This document shows, piece by piece, positions 1-5,857 of a stretch of 10,151 nt of DNA (positions within the stretch are counted from its first letter, which is position 1; each line of letters opens with the position of its first letter). Position numbers and translations under genes: made by a program. The notes under the pieces were generated by a model. The model had not been told where the DNA came from. It searched no databases and saw only the letters and a program-made list of their open reading frames with translations. This DNA comes from Clostridia bacterium. Lineage in GTDB: Bacteria; Bacillota; Clostridia; Christensenellales; UBA1242. The stretch lies in the NCBI GenBank assembly GCA_017537515.1, contig JAFYKO010000191.1, positions 1-10,151 of the forward strand. Reading direction: 5' to 3'.

Positions 1-1
1 G

Positions 2-847
2 GTTATCAAAAATAACACACCTTCAAAATCCCTTCCAAACAACCTTTTTGAAATAAATACTTCTTGCATCAAAGCCAATGACAATGAGCAGATTTTTGCA
101 TTTACCAATAAAGGAACTTGCGTTAAACTCAAAGTCAAGGACATTCCTCTTGCAGTGCAGTGGAAGGGCAAGGGAGAGTTGTTGTGCGACATAAACAAGA
201 CTTTTAAGTTTGACGAAAACATAATTTCTATTATGCCAATACCAGAAAATGGCGAAGATGTTTTAATAATGTTTACAAAAAATGGCTTTGCAAAACGCAC
301 AAAGGTAAGTGAATATGATATAAATCGGTCATACTTCTTAGCAATGACAGTTAAAGAAGATGACGAACTTATTTCGGTCGCTCTTGAAAAAGAAGAAAAA
401 CAAATCTTTGCGATAACAGAGCAATCTTACTCAACTAAATTCAACCTTAACGAGTTGGAGTTAAGCAAAAGAACTTCAGTAGGGTCAAAAATAATAAAAC
501 TTCTTGAAAATGATAAAATTGTTTACGCAACTCCAGTAGGGAAGATTGGTAGTATAACCCTCATTTCAAAAAGCGGGCTTGCCAAAAAAGTGCCAGTTTC
601 AGATTATGAACTCCTTGCGAGGTATAGAAGGGGCTTGAAGACTATCAACCTTAAAAACGACAAAGATAAAGTTGTTTTCGCCCACTTCTCGATTGAAAAT
701 TTTGAAATCGCATATACAGCAAAAGAAAAAATAAAGGCTCTTGCAACAGCGGATTTGCCATATTCAGGACGTTCCGCAAAAGGCAAGCAGTTTGAAAAAC
801 AAGCAATTGAGAGTGCGTTTGTAATGCTTGATAAGACAAACTTGTAA
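2..847 (+). CDS. parC: DNA topoisomerase IV subunit A (ParC/GyrA family), C-terminal part
   Basis: This is the 3' end of a type IIA topoisomerase A subunit; the reading frame is open from position 2, so the start and the catalytic half lie upstream of the window. Only the C-terminal DNA-wrapping beta-pinwheel is present. Its repeated blade units are visible, each a hydrophobic strand followed by a short Lys/Gly turn: 'IFAFTNKGTCVKLKV', 'VLIMFTKNGFAKRTKV', 'IFAITEQSYSTKFNL', 'ITLISKSGLAKKVPV' and a degenerate last blade 'IAYTAKEKIKALA'. Family membership is clear. The choice of ParC over GyrA is an inference: the segment 'LAVQWKGKGELL' resembles the WK-x-x-G blade of Gram-positive ParC, and no GyrA-box (QRRGGKG-like) is visible. 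The missing N-terminal region could still change that. The gene ends 150 bp before spoIIIAA and is probably not co-transcribed with it. In Bacilli and many Clostridia other genes, such as efp, lie in this position. Confidence 0.8.
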   Translation, partial: VIKNNTPSKSLPNNLFEINTSCIKANDNEQIFAFTNKGTCVKLKVKDIPLAVQWKGKGELLCDINKTFKFDENIISIMPIPENGEDVLIMFTKNGFAKRTKVSEYDINRSYFLAMTVKEDDELISVALEKEEKQIFAITEQSYSTKFNLNELELSKRTSVGSKIIKLLENDKIVYATPVGKIGSITLISKSGLAKKVPVSDYELLARYRRGLKTINLKNDKDKVVFAHFSIENFEIAYTAKEKIKALATADLPYSGRSAKGKQFEKQAIESAFVMLDKTNL

Positions 848-887
848 GCAATCAAAAAACGACAAAAAACGCCTTTAATTGCTTTTT
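846..887 (+). terminator. weak intrinsic terminator candidate after parC
   Basis: A 7-bp inverted repeat AAGCAAT (846-852) / ATTGCTT (878-884) overlaps the parC stop codon and runs into a T5 stretch at 883-887. The loop is 25 nt, which is long, and the stem is AT-rich, so it is much less convincing than the two terminators further downstream. It is the only terminator-like structure between parC and spoIIIAA. Confidence 0.3.
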
Positions 888-893
888 GAAAAA

Positions 894-922
894 GAATTAA
901 TAAAAAAACTCTATCATATATT
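894..922 (+). promoter_or_regulatory. candidate sigma-E promoter for the spoIIIA operon
   Basis: GAATTAA (894-900) matches 6 of 7 positions of the Bacillus sigma-E -35 consensus KMATAWW. It is followed by exactly 14 nt and then CATATATT (915-922), which matches 6 of 8 positions of the -10 consensus CATACAMT. The spoIIIA operon of B. subtilis is known to be transcribed by mother-cell sigma-E. The predicted start of transcription is near 929, about 70 nt before the chosen spoIIIAA start. The region is very AT-rich, so a chance match is possible, but both the spacing and the location fit. Confidence 0.5.
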
Positions 923-929
923 TTTAAAG

Positions 930-946
930 AATTGATTGTATCAATT
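930..946. repeat. perfect inverted repeat at the predicted spoIIIA transcription start
   Basis: AATTGAT-TGT-ATCAATT is a perfect 7-bp inverted repeat with a 3-nt spacer. It starts within one or two bases of the transcription start predicted from the sigma-E-like promoter. It could be an operator, or a 5' hairpin that protects the mRNA. No run of T follows directly, so it is not a terminator. Confidence 0.45.
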
Positions 947-997
947 TATTTCGAAAATCTTTAAACAAGCTTGAGAAAATATGTGATGGGGTTTTTT

Positions 998-1894
998 ATG
1001 TTGCAAAAAATTTTAAATGAAAATATTCACAACATCTTAAAAGAAAAAGTTGGCTATGACAAGATAAATGAGATTCGACTCAGAGAAAATTCGCCCGTTG
1101 TGGTTATTGTGGATGGACAAGCGTATTTTTTAGGGCAGAATGGCTTAACCTTGACAAAAAAATTTGCAATTACTGCAACTAAGCAAATGCTTGAAGACAT
1201 AGTTTACAAGGCCAGCGAGTTTTCAATTTATGCTGTAAACGAGGAGTTAAAGCAAGGCTATTTGGTGATTGGAAATGGTGTTAGAATTGGCGTTGGTGGA
1301 ATGTTCGTTATGGACAATGGAAACATAAAAACTATTCGAGATTTTTCAAGCCTCAACATTCGTATTCCACACAAAGTGAAGGGGTGTTGCTTGTCAGTTT
1401 TTGACAAACTTACCTACGATAAGACTATTTATAACACCCTAATAGTCTCTCCGCCTGGGCAGGGTAAAACAACGCTTTTAAGAGATTTCGCTTATCAGTT
1501 GTGTGAGAAAGATTATATGATGAATCTTCTGATTTTAGATGAAAGGGGAGAGATTGCCGGCAAAAATAATAATCTTGAAGTTGGTGCGTTTTGCGATGTT
1601 CTTTCTTTTTGCAATAAAAAAACAGGTTTTTTGCATGGAATTAGGTCGATGAATCCTCATGCAATTTTTACAGATGAATTAGGTGATATTGAAGACTTTG
1701 ATGCTATTAAATTTGCCAGTAATTGTGGTGTAAAGATTGTCGCAACAATTCACGCTGAGAATATCGAACAGCTTAAACGCAAGCCCCATTTTGAAATTAT
1801 TTGCAAGGTGTTTGATAGATATGTTTTTTTGGAGCCTAACGGAAAAGTTGGCAAAATAGCAGGTGTGTATAATCGTAATTTTTCAAAGGTTTAA
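998..1894 (+). CDS. spoIIIAA: stage III sporulation protein AA (ATPase)
   Basis: SpoIIIAA is the cytoplasmic ATPase of the mother-cell SpoIIIA complex and is related to the secretion ATPases of type II/IV systems; it is thought to energise or assemble the channel to the forespore. Counting from the ATG at 998 (298 aa), the N-terminal region carries the family motif 'INEIRLRENSP' (23-33). The P-loop is 'SPPGQGKTT' (151-159), with Ser in place of the first Gly, a form I recall as common in clostridial homologues. Walker B-like segments are 'LLILDERGEIAG' (177-188) and 'IFTDELGD' (223-230), followed by 'ATIHA' (249-253) and the late motif 'FDRYVFLE' (272-279). The frame is open back to a TTG at 971, with GTG at 983 and ATG at 986. 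I prefer 998 because the protein then begins as SpoIIIAA homologues do, but the RBS there (GGGG, 988-991) is weak. It is the first gene of the operon. Confidence 0.95.
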   Translation: MLQKILNENIHNILKEKVGYDKINEIRLRENSPVVVIVDGQAYFLGQNGLTLTKKFAITATKQMLEDIVYKASEFSIYAVNEELKQGYLVIGNGVRIGVGGMFVMDNGNIKTIRDFSSLNIRIPHKVKGCCLSVFDKLTYDKTIYNTLIVSPPGQGKTTLLRDFAYQLCEKDYMMNLLILDERGEIAGKNNNLEVGAFCDVLSFCNKKTGFLHGIRSMNPHAIFTDELGDIEDFDAIKFASNCGVKIVATIHAENIEQLKRKPHFEIICKVFDRYVFLEPNGKVGKIAGVYNRNFSKV

Positions 1895-1921
1895 AAACAA
1901 AAATGAAAGAGGTTTAAAAAA

Positions 1922-2413
1922 GTGAAAATTGTTTTGCTTGTTGTCGTAGTGATAATTTTTGGTTATATAGGATATGGCTTATCTGCCTATTACATTAACC
2001 GAACAAAGTTTTTCAAAAGCCTTGAGTTTTTGTTTGATAAACTGACTCACGAGATAAATTTTTCTCAAGGGAAACTGATTGAAATAATTAAAGATTACAA
2101 CAGTCAAAACAAGGATGTTGAAAGGCTTTCAAAAAATTTTATCAACTGTCTTGAATATGATTTGGAAGTCAAGAATGAGACAATTTTTGATGGTATAAAA
2201 ATCTTAAATGAAGAAGAGAAAAACGTTGTAGTTTTGTTTCTGAAAAGCCTTGGCAAATTTGATGCTTACAATCAAACCAAGCAACTTACAAACCAGAAAC
2301 AACAGATAAATTTGTTTTATAAAAACGCAGAAGAAGAGCAGAAAAAATATTCTCCGCTGTATTTGAAAATTGGAGTTATTGCAGGCCTGGTTGTTGCTTT
2401 GATTTTTGCATAG
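1922..2413 (+). CDS. spoIIIAB: stage III sporulation protein AB
   Basis: This is a small membrane protein of the SpoIIIA complex. Its middle part is thought to be a soluble helical domain related to type II secretion GspF-like proteins, lying beside the SpoIIIAA ATPase. The 163-aa product (about 171 aa in B. subtilis) has an N-terminal membrane helix (about residues 1-22, 'LLVVVVIIFGYIGYGLSAYY'), a charged helical middle with the family segment 'FFKSLEFLFDKLTHEINFS', and a C-terminal hydrophobic helix 'IGVIAGLVVALIFA' ending the protein. The start is a GTG, set by the Shine-Dalgarno AAGAGG at 1907-1912. It follows spoIIIAA by 27 bp. The identification rests on position, length and the two-helix layout together with the motif near residue 40. 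Confidence 0.92.
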   Translation: MKIVLLVVVVIIFGYIGYGLSAYYINRTKFFKSLEFLFDKLTHEINFSQGKLIEIIKDYNSQNKDVERLSKNFINCLEYDLEVKNETIFDGIKILNEEEKNVVVLFLKSLGKFDAYNQTKQLTNQKQQINLFYKNAEEEQKKYSPLYLKIGVIAGLVVALIFA

Positions 2414-2441
2414 CACCTCAAACAGTTGTGTATTATGCAAA

Positions 2442-2466
2442 TATATAACACTATATATAGTTTTTT
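2442..2466 (+). promoter_or_regulatory. AT-rich hairpin plus T6 before spoIIIAC (possible attenuator)
   Basis: TATATA (2442-2447)-ACAC-TATATA (2452-2457) is followed closely by T6 at 2461-2466, which lies directly before the spoIIIAC Shine-Dalgarno GGGAGG (2467-2472). The stem contains only A-T pairs, so it would be a weak terminator at best. It could still lower downstream read-through or expose/hide the ribosome binding site. The gap of 66 bp is the longest between spoIIIAA and spoIIIAG. Confidence 0.25.
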
Positions 2467-2479
2467 GGGAGGTTGAAAT

Positions 2480-2674
2480 ATGGGCGTGGAAATTATATTC
2501 AAAATTGCAGGAATTGGAATTTTGACTGCGATTGTTGGGCAGGTTCTAAAACAAAGTGGCAAGGATGAAATAGCAACTTTCACAACGCTTGCTGGACTTA
2601 TTATTGTGCTTTTGTTGATTCTGGATTTGATTGCAGACCTATTCTCGACAGTGCGTACAATGTTTGATTTTTGA
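2480..2674 (+). CDS. spoIIIAC: stage III sporulation protein AC
   Basis: This is a very small integral membrane protein (64 aa; about 68 aa in B. subtilis), a conserved part of the SpoIIIA complex in the mother-cell membrane. It consists of two hydrophobic helices (about residues 4-22 and 35-54) joined by the conserved polar turn 'VLKQSGKDEIA' (22-32), which is typical of SpoIIIAC and also appears in SpoIIIAD as a related repeat. The ATG is preceded at 7 nt by a strong Shine-Dalgarno, GGGAGG (2467-2472). It is followed 10 bp later by spoIIIAD, so the two related proteins are probably made in linked amounts. Confidence 0.95.
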   Translation: MGVEIIFKIAGIGILTAIVGQVLKQSGKDEIATFTTLAGLIIVLLLILDLIADLFSTVRTMFDF

Positions 2675-2684
2675 GAGGTGAAAA

Positions 2685-3071
2685 TTGGATATTTTCAAAA
2701 TTCTTGCACTTGCAATTTTGACGTGTATTGCGACAATTATTGTCAAGCAAGTTAAACCCGATTTTGCAAGCATTGTCGCTATTGCTGGTGGGGTTGTCAT
2801 ACTTCTTTTTATTCTAAATTATCTAGGCGACATTCTTTCTGTTTTTCAAGGAATAATAAGCAAAACCGGATTAAGCCCTTCGCTGTTCTCAACCATTCTA
2901 AAAATTATTGGGATTGGTTATTTGACAGAGTTTACTGCAAACCTCTGCAATGACAGCGGGAACTCTAGCTTGGCAACCAAAGTTGGACTTGCTGGGAAAG
3001 TAATCATACTCTTTATTTCCTTGCCAATCATAACAAACTTAATAGAAATTATTTTGGAGATTTTGCCTTAA
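2685..3071 (+). CDS. spoIIIAD: stage III sporulation protein AD
   Basis: This is a polytopic membrane protein of the SpoIIIA complex, homologous in its first half to SpoIIIAC. It has 128 aa (about 133 aa in B. subtilis). Hydrophobic segments lie at roughly residues 4-19, 27-52, 68-84 and 100-126. The polar turn 'VKQVKPDFA' after the first helix parallels the SpoIIIAC turn. The conserved central segment 'ILKIIGIGYLTEFTANLCNDSG' region (about 69-90) is typical of the family. The start is TTG at 2685, fixed by GAGAGGTG (2673-2680) that overlaps the end of spoIIIAC. It ends one base before spoIIIAE, which suggests coupled translation. Confidence 0.95.
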   Translation: MDIFKILALAILTCIATIIVKQVKPDFASIVAIAGGVVILLFILNYLGDILSVFQGIISKTGLSPSLFSTILKIIGIGYLTEFTANLCNDSGNSSLATKVGLAGKVIILFISLPIITNLIEIILEILP

Positions 3072-3072
3072 A

Positions 3073-4266
3073 GTGTTCAAAAAAATGTATTGTCTTGTAA
3101 TTGCACTTGTTATGGCGTTGATTCCTATGGTTTATGATGGAGTTGACGTTTTTTGTGCATCAAACGATAATACAGCAGGCGTGGAATCAGAGCTTGAAAG
3201 CACCATAGATGAACAACTTGCAAAACTTGATATTGAAAAGCTAAACGAGTTTTTTGAAAAATATTGTGATGACAAATTGCAGATTTGGGGCACCGACAGC
3301 CTTGCAGATAAACTTCAAAAAATAATTAATGGAGACTTTGGAGAAAACACAACATCATTTGCAAATGCTTTTGTAAATCTTTTTATGGAAGAAGTCCTAG
3401 AATTCCTGCCATTGATTTCAAGCATAATCGCAATTGCCGTCCTTGCCAGCCTACTGACAGAACTGAAAGGAGCAAATAAAGCGGTCGGGGATATTATTCA
3501 TTTTGTTTGTTTTGGTGTAGTTATAACTATCATACTAAGTGCCGGCCTCAAAATGATTTCACTGACATCTTTTGTCTTAGAACTTTTGACCACGCAAATG
3601 GAAATTGTCTTTCCGATTTTGCTAACTCTTTTGACAGCTATAGGCGGAACGGTGTCTGTGGCGGTTTATCAACCAGCGGTTGCTGTGCTTACGACTCTAG
3701 TTGCAAAAATATTCTCATCAGTCCTTCTTCCGATTTTCATTTTCTCGCTTATTTTTACTATTATTTCTAACATATCCACAAACATAAAAGTTGACAAGTT
3801 TGCAGGTTTTTTAAGCACACTCTTCAAGTGGATTATCGGAATAGTCTTCACTATATTTATGGGCTTTTTGGCAGTAAAAGGGATTACGGCGGGCTCGATT
3901 GATACCGTCTCATTCAAAACTGCTAGATATTCACTTTCGACGTATGTCCCAATCGTAGGTGGTTATTTAAGCGAAGGCTTGAATCTCATAATTGCAAGTT
4001 GTCTTTTAATCAAAAATGCTATTGGTATTAGTGGAATCCTTATTATGTTCACAAGCGTAATGGTCCCACTTGTTCAACTGGTGTTATTTATGTTTGCGTT
4101 GAAGTTTACGGGAGCAGTTTTGCAACCGTTAAGCGATGGAAGAATTTCAAATTTTATATCTTCAATTGCAAAAGTATTCTTGATGCCAATAGTTATGATT
4201 TTGGCGGTAGCGTTTATGTATGTAATTTTTATTGGTCTAATAATGTGCACAAGTGTAGGCGTGTAA
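3073..4266 (+). CDS. spoIIIAE: stage III sporulation protein AE
   Basis: This is the largest membrane protein of the SpoIIIA complex (397 aa; about 399 aa in B. subtilis) and is believed to form much of the membrane part of the channel. An N-terminal signal-like segment (residues about 6-29, ending 'DVFCA' before 'SNDNTAG') is followed by an acidic extracytoplasmic stretch (30-100). At least seven hydrophobic segments follow, at about 110-129, 141-160, 178-195, 200-232, 253-270, 303-345 and 364-390. The conserved Pro/Gly-containing segments 'VYQPAV' (198-203) and 'YVPIVGGYLSEG' (291-302) are visible. The GTG at 3073 is one base after the spoIIIAD stop. A Shine-Dalgarno GGAGA sits at 3056-3060, 12 nt away, which is slightly long. 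An ATG at 3085 is the alternative but would be still farther from it. Confidence 0.95.
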   Translation: MFKKMYCLVIALVMALIPMVYDGVDVFCASNDNTAGVESELESTIDEQLAKLDIEKLNEFFEKYCDDKLQIWGTDSLADKLQKIINGDFGENTTSFANAFVNLFMEEVLEFLPLISSIIAIAVLASLLTELKGANKAVGDIIHFVCFGVVITIILSAGLKMISLTSFVLELLTTQMEIVFPILLTLLTAIGGTVSVAVYQPAVAVLTTLVAKIFSSVLLPIFIFSLIFTIISNISTNIKVDKFAGFLSTLFKWIIGIVFTIFMGFLAVKGITAGSIDTVSFKTARYSLSTYVPIVGGYLSEGLNLIIASCLLIKNAIGISGILIMFTSVMVPLVQLVLFMFALKFTGAVLQPLSDGRISNFISSIAKVFLMPIVMILAVAFMYVIFIGLIMCTSVGV

Positions 4267-4279
4267 GGGAGGTTAGGAA

Positions 4280-4771
4280 GTGAGTGCAGTTTCTGGGTGG
4301 ATTGTAGGTGTTTTGGGCATTATTATCTTGTCGATTTTAGTTGACCTTATCTTGCCCGAAGGAAAAACCTCAGGGTTTATTAAAAATATTTTTGGTTATT
4401 TGATTATTATCGTAATAATCTCTCCCATATTCTCGTTTTTAACAAACTCTAAGTTTGATTTAGAGAATATCTTCAAGGTCGACAACGTTCAAATTCAAGA
4501 TGATTTTGTTTCAAATGTCAACAGGCAAATGCTTGACTCTATTGAAAAAAACATTGAAAGTGAATGTGGTGATATTGGTATCTTAAATGTTGAAGTTGGG
4601 ATAAGTGCTGACATTTTTTCAAGCGAGGTTACAATAAAGCAAGTAAGCGTTGATATAAAAAATGTGGTTATACAAGGAAATTTACAGCATACAAATATAA
4701 AGAACAAAGTTGTTGATATTGTCCTAAAAAATATATTGGTTGATAAGGAGCAAATTGTATTTTATGAATAA
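4280..4771 (+). CDS. spoIIIAF: stage III sporulation protein AF
   Basis: This is a membrane-anchored component of the SpoIIIA complex. Two N-terminal membrane helices (about residues 6-26 and 37-56, linked by 'PEGKTSGFIKNIFG') are followed by a soluble domain (about 70-163) that in B. subtilis has a ring-building-motif fold and faces the intermembrane space. The product has 163 aa, shorter than the B. subtilis protein of about 206 aa; the difference lies in the soluble part. The GTG start is set by a strong GGGAGG at 4267-4272. The last codons overlap the start of spoIIIAG (ATG at 4764), so the two are translationally coupled. Identity rests on the helix pair, the turn motif and the operon position. 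Confidence 0.93.
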   Translation: MSAVSGWIVGVLGIIILSILVDLILPEGKTSGFIKNIFGYLIIIVIISPIFSFLTNSKFDLENIFKVDNVQIQDDFVSNVNRQMLDSIEKNIESECGDIGILNVEVGISADIFSSEVTIKQVSVDIKNVVIQGNLQHTNIKNKVVDIVLKNILVDKEQIVFYE

Positions 4772-5183
4772 AGTTTTTTCGGGATTGTTTAAAAAACTAA
4801 AAAGCATCAAGCATATAGAAATAATATTAGCGGTTTTATTTGGACTGATAATCTTGCTTGTCTATTTTTCTTCAACAAGCACAAGTGTTAGCACTTCAAA
4901 AACAACAATTTCTTCTTCAAGTCAAGTTTCTCAATATACCAACGAAGTGGAGCGAAAACTCGAATCCTTGTTGTCAGAGATTTCTGGAGCAGGGAATGTT
5001 AAAGTAATGGTTATGTGCGAAAGCAATACAGAACTCAAAAGTGAAGTCGTTCCAGACATAGTGTCTGTTGTGGTTGTTGCAAGCGGTGCAGACGACACGT
5101 GGGTTAAACTTGATATAATCAAGGCGGTACAAGCACTGTTGACAGTAAATCCTGCAAATATTGAAGTTTTGGTTGGTGGGTGA
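4764..5183 (+). CDS. spoIIIAG: stage III sporulation protein AG, compact form
   Basis: SpoIIIAG makes the large ring between the two membranes in the SpoIIIA-SpoIIQ channel. Here it has only 139 aa; B. subtilis SpoIIIAG has about 229. It has one membrane helix (about 18-35), a Ser/Thr-rich linker (36-57), then a ring-building motif: helix 'YTNEVERKLESLLSEI' (58-73), strand 'NVKVMVMCE' (78-86), strand 'SVVVVASGADD' (101-111), helix 'KLDIIKAVQALL' (115-126) and strand 'NIEVLV' (132-137). The 'PDIVSVVVVASGADD' segment aligns with 'PDIRGVLVVAQG' recalled from B. subtilis, but the roughly 45-residue insertion that should precede it is absent. The ATG at 4764 overlaps the spoIIIAF stop by 8 nt. AAGGAG at 4745-4750 is 13 nt upstream. 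An in-frame TTG at 4755 is a less likely start. Confidence 0.93.
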   Translation: MNKVFSGLFKKLKSIKHIEIILAVLFGLIILLVYFSSTSTSVSTSKTTISSSSQVSQYTNEVERKLESLLSEISGAGNVKVMVMCESNTELKSEVVPDIVSVVVVASGADDTWVKLDIIKAVQALLTVNPANIEVLVGG

Positions 5184-5206
5184 GGAGTTTGAAACCTTCT
5201 TACAAA

Positions 5207-5227
5207 ATTCAGCAAAAAAATCTGAAT
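5207..5227 (+). repeat. small inverted repeat between spoIIIAG and spoIIIAH
   Basis: ATTCAG (5207-5212) and CTGAAT (5222-5227) form a 6-bp stem with a 9-nt A-rich loop. No T-tract follows, so it is not a terminator. It might be an mRNA processing or stability element that sets spoIIIAH levels apart from spoIIIAG. It may equally be chance in AT-rich DNA. Confidence 0.25.
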
Positions 5228-5282
5228 ATTGAGGAATAATTGCCCTTGGATTTAAATATAGATAGAATAAAGGAGATTGAAA

Positions 5283-5762
5283 ATGTTAAAGAAAAAAACA
5301 AAAATTATTATCTTATCAGTTATGGTTTTGCTTTTAGGCGTAACGGGATATCTTAATATCACGCTTAACAATCAAGTTGTCAGCACATCTTCAAACGTAA
5401 CCACCTCTTCAAGCTACAACTATTTTGAAAGTTACAGAACAGACAGAGCGACTTCAAGAGACCAACAAATTATGTATTATGATGCAATTTTGGAAGATGA
5501 AACAAGTTCAGAAAGTGAAAAAACAGAAGCACAAAGCAAAAAAATGGCCCTTATCTCAGATATGGAAAACGAACTTGCACTTGAATACTTAATCAAAGGT
5601 TTGGGTTTTAAGGATGCAATCGTAACAACATCAAACAACTATATCAATGTTCTTGTAAACTCTGGCGAGTTGACGTCTGCTGAAGTTGCAAAGATTGTTA
5701 CTGTTGTTACAGAACAAACTGACTATGGCTTGTCTGCTATTAAAGTGATTCCAGTTGTATAA
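5283..5762 (+). CDS. spoIIIAH: stage III sporulation protein AH
   Basis: SpoIIIAH spans the mother-cell membrane and binds forespore SpoIIQ across the intermembrane space, giving the connection that holds the channel together. The product has 159 aa (about 218 aa in B. subtilis). It has one membrane helix (about residues 8-26), a short Ser/Thr-rich linker (33-50), then the YscJ/FliF-like domain. Family landmarks are 'YRTDRATSRDQQIMYYDAI' (51-69, the conserved R-x-R helix), 'SESEKTEAQSKKM' (76-88), 'ALEYLIKGLGFKDAIV' (99-114), 'NYINVLVNSGELTSAEVAKI' (119-138) and the last strand 'SAIKVIPVV'. The ATG at 5283 is 6 nt after AGGAGA (5271-5276); an upstream in-frame TTG at 5277 lies too close to it. 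The 99-bp gap after spoIIIAG holds a small hairpin (5207-5227). The gene closes the operon. Confidence 0.95.
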   Translation: MLKKKTKIIILSVMVLLLGVTGYLNITLNNQVVSTSSNVTTSSSYNYFESYRTDRATSRDQQIMYYDAILEDETSSESEKTEAQSKKMALISDMENELALEYLIKGLGFKDAIVTTSNNYINVLVNSGELTSAEVAKIVTVVTEQTDYGLSAIKVIPVV

Positions 5763-5769
5763 AAACTTT

Positions 5770-5797
5770 GCAGTTAAAAATTTAACTGCTTTTTTTT
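5770..5797 (+). terminator. intrinsic terminator of the spoIIIA operon
   Basis: GCAGTTAAA (5770-5778) and TTTAACTGC (5781-5789) form a perfect 9-bp stem with a minimal loop, followed at once by T8 (5790-5797). It begins 7 nt after the spoIIIAH stop. It separates the sporulation operon from the asp23-nusB-xseA-xseB-recN unit. Confidence 0.93.
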
Positions 5798-5827
5798 GTT
5801 TAAATGGTTTTATTTTTACAAAAAGTA

Positions 5828-5836
5828 TGCTATAAT
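5828..5836 (+). promoter_or_regulatory. extended -10 vegetative promoter for asp23-nusB-xseA-xseB-recN
   Basis: TGCTATAAT (5828-5836) is a perfect extended -10 element (TGn followed by TATAAT). No good -35 lies at the usual 16-18 bp; only TTTTAT (5808-5813) is present, as is common for extended -10 promoters. Transcription would start near 5843, leaving a leader of about 15 nt before the ATG at 5858. It lies about 30 bp after the spoIIIA terminator. Confidence 0.75.
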
Positions 5837-5857
5837 ACTAAAAAAGGAACAGATAAT

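Noticed and set aside
3507..3770. 87-codon open frame on the plus strand within spoIIIAE
   Set aside because: It is out of frame with the well-conserved SpoIIIAE, rich in Cys/Ser/Tyr/Asp without a recognisable pattern, and has no Shine-Dalgarno.
4740..4763. TTG at 4740 as spoIIIAG start
   Set aside because: It lies upstream of the only Shine-Dalgarno (4745-4750) and would add eight non-family residues.
5234..5268. Possible extra promoter before spoIIIAH (GAATAAT as a sigma-E/sigma-G -35, or TTGCCC-N17-TAGAAT as sigma-A)
   Set aside because: The sporulation version has a poor -10 (about 4 of 8 positions). The vegetative version would start transcription within the ribosome binding site at 5271-5276.
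5815..5836. TTTACA at 5815 as the -35 partner of TATAAT at 5831
   Set aside because: The spacing is only 10 bp, far below the 16-18 needed; the TGn extension explains the promoter better.
5804..5857. Upstream extension of the Asp23-family gene from an ATG at 5804
   Set aside because: The stretch contains the TATAAT promoter element and the ribosome binding site of the real start at 5858, and the added residues are not family-like.
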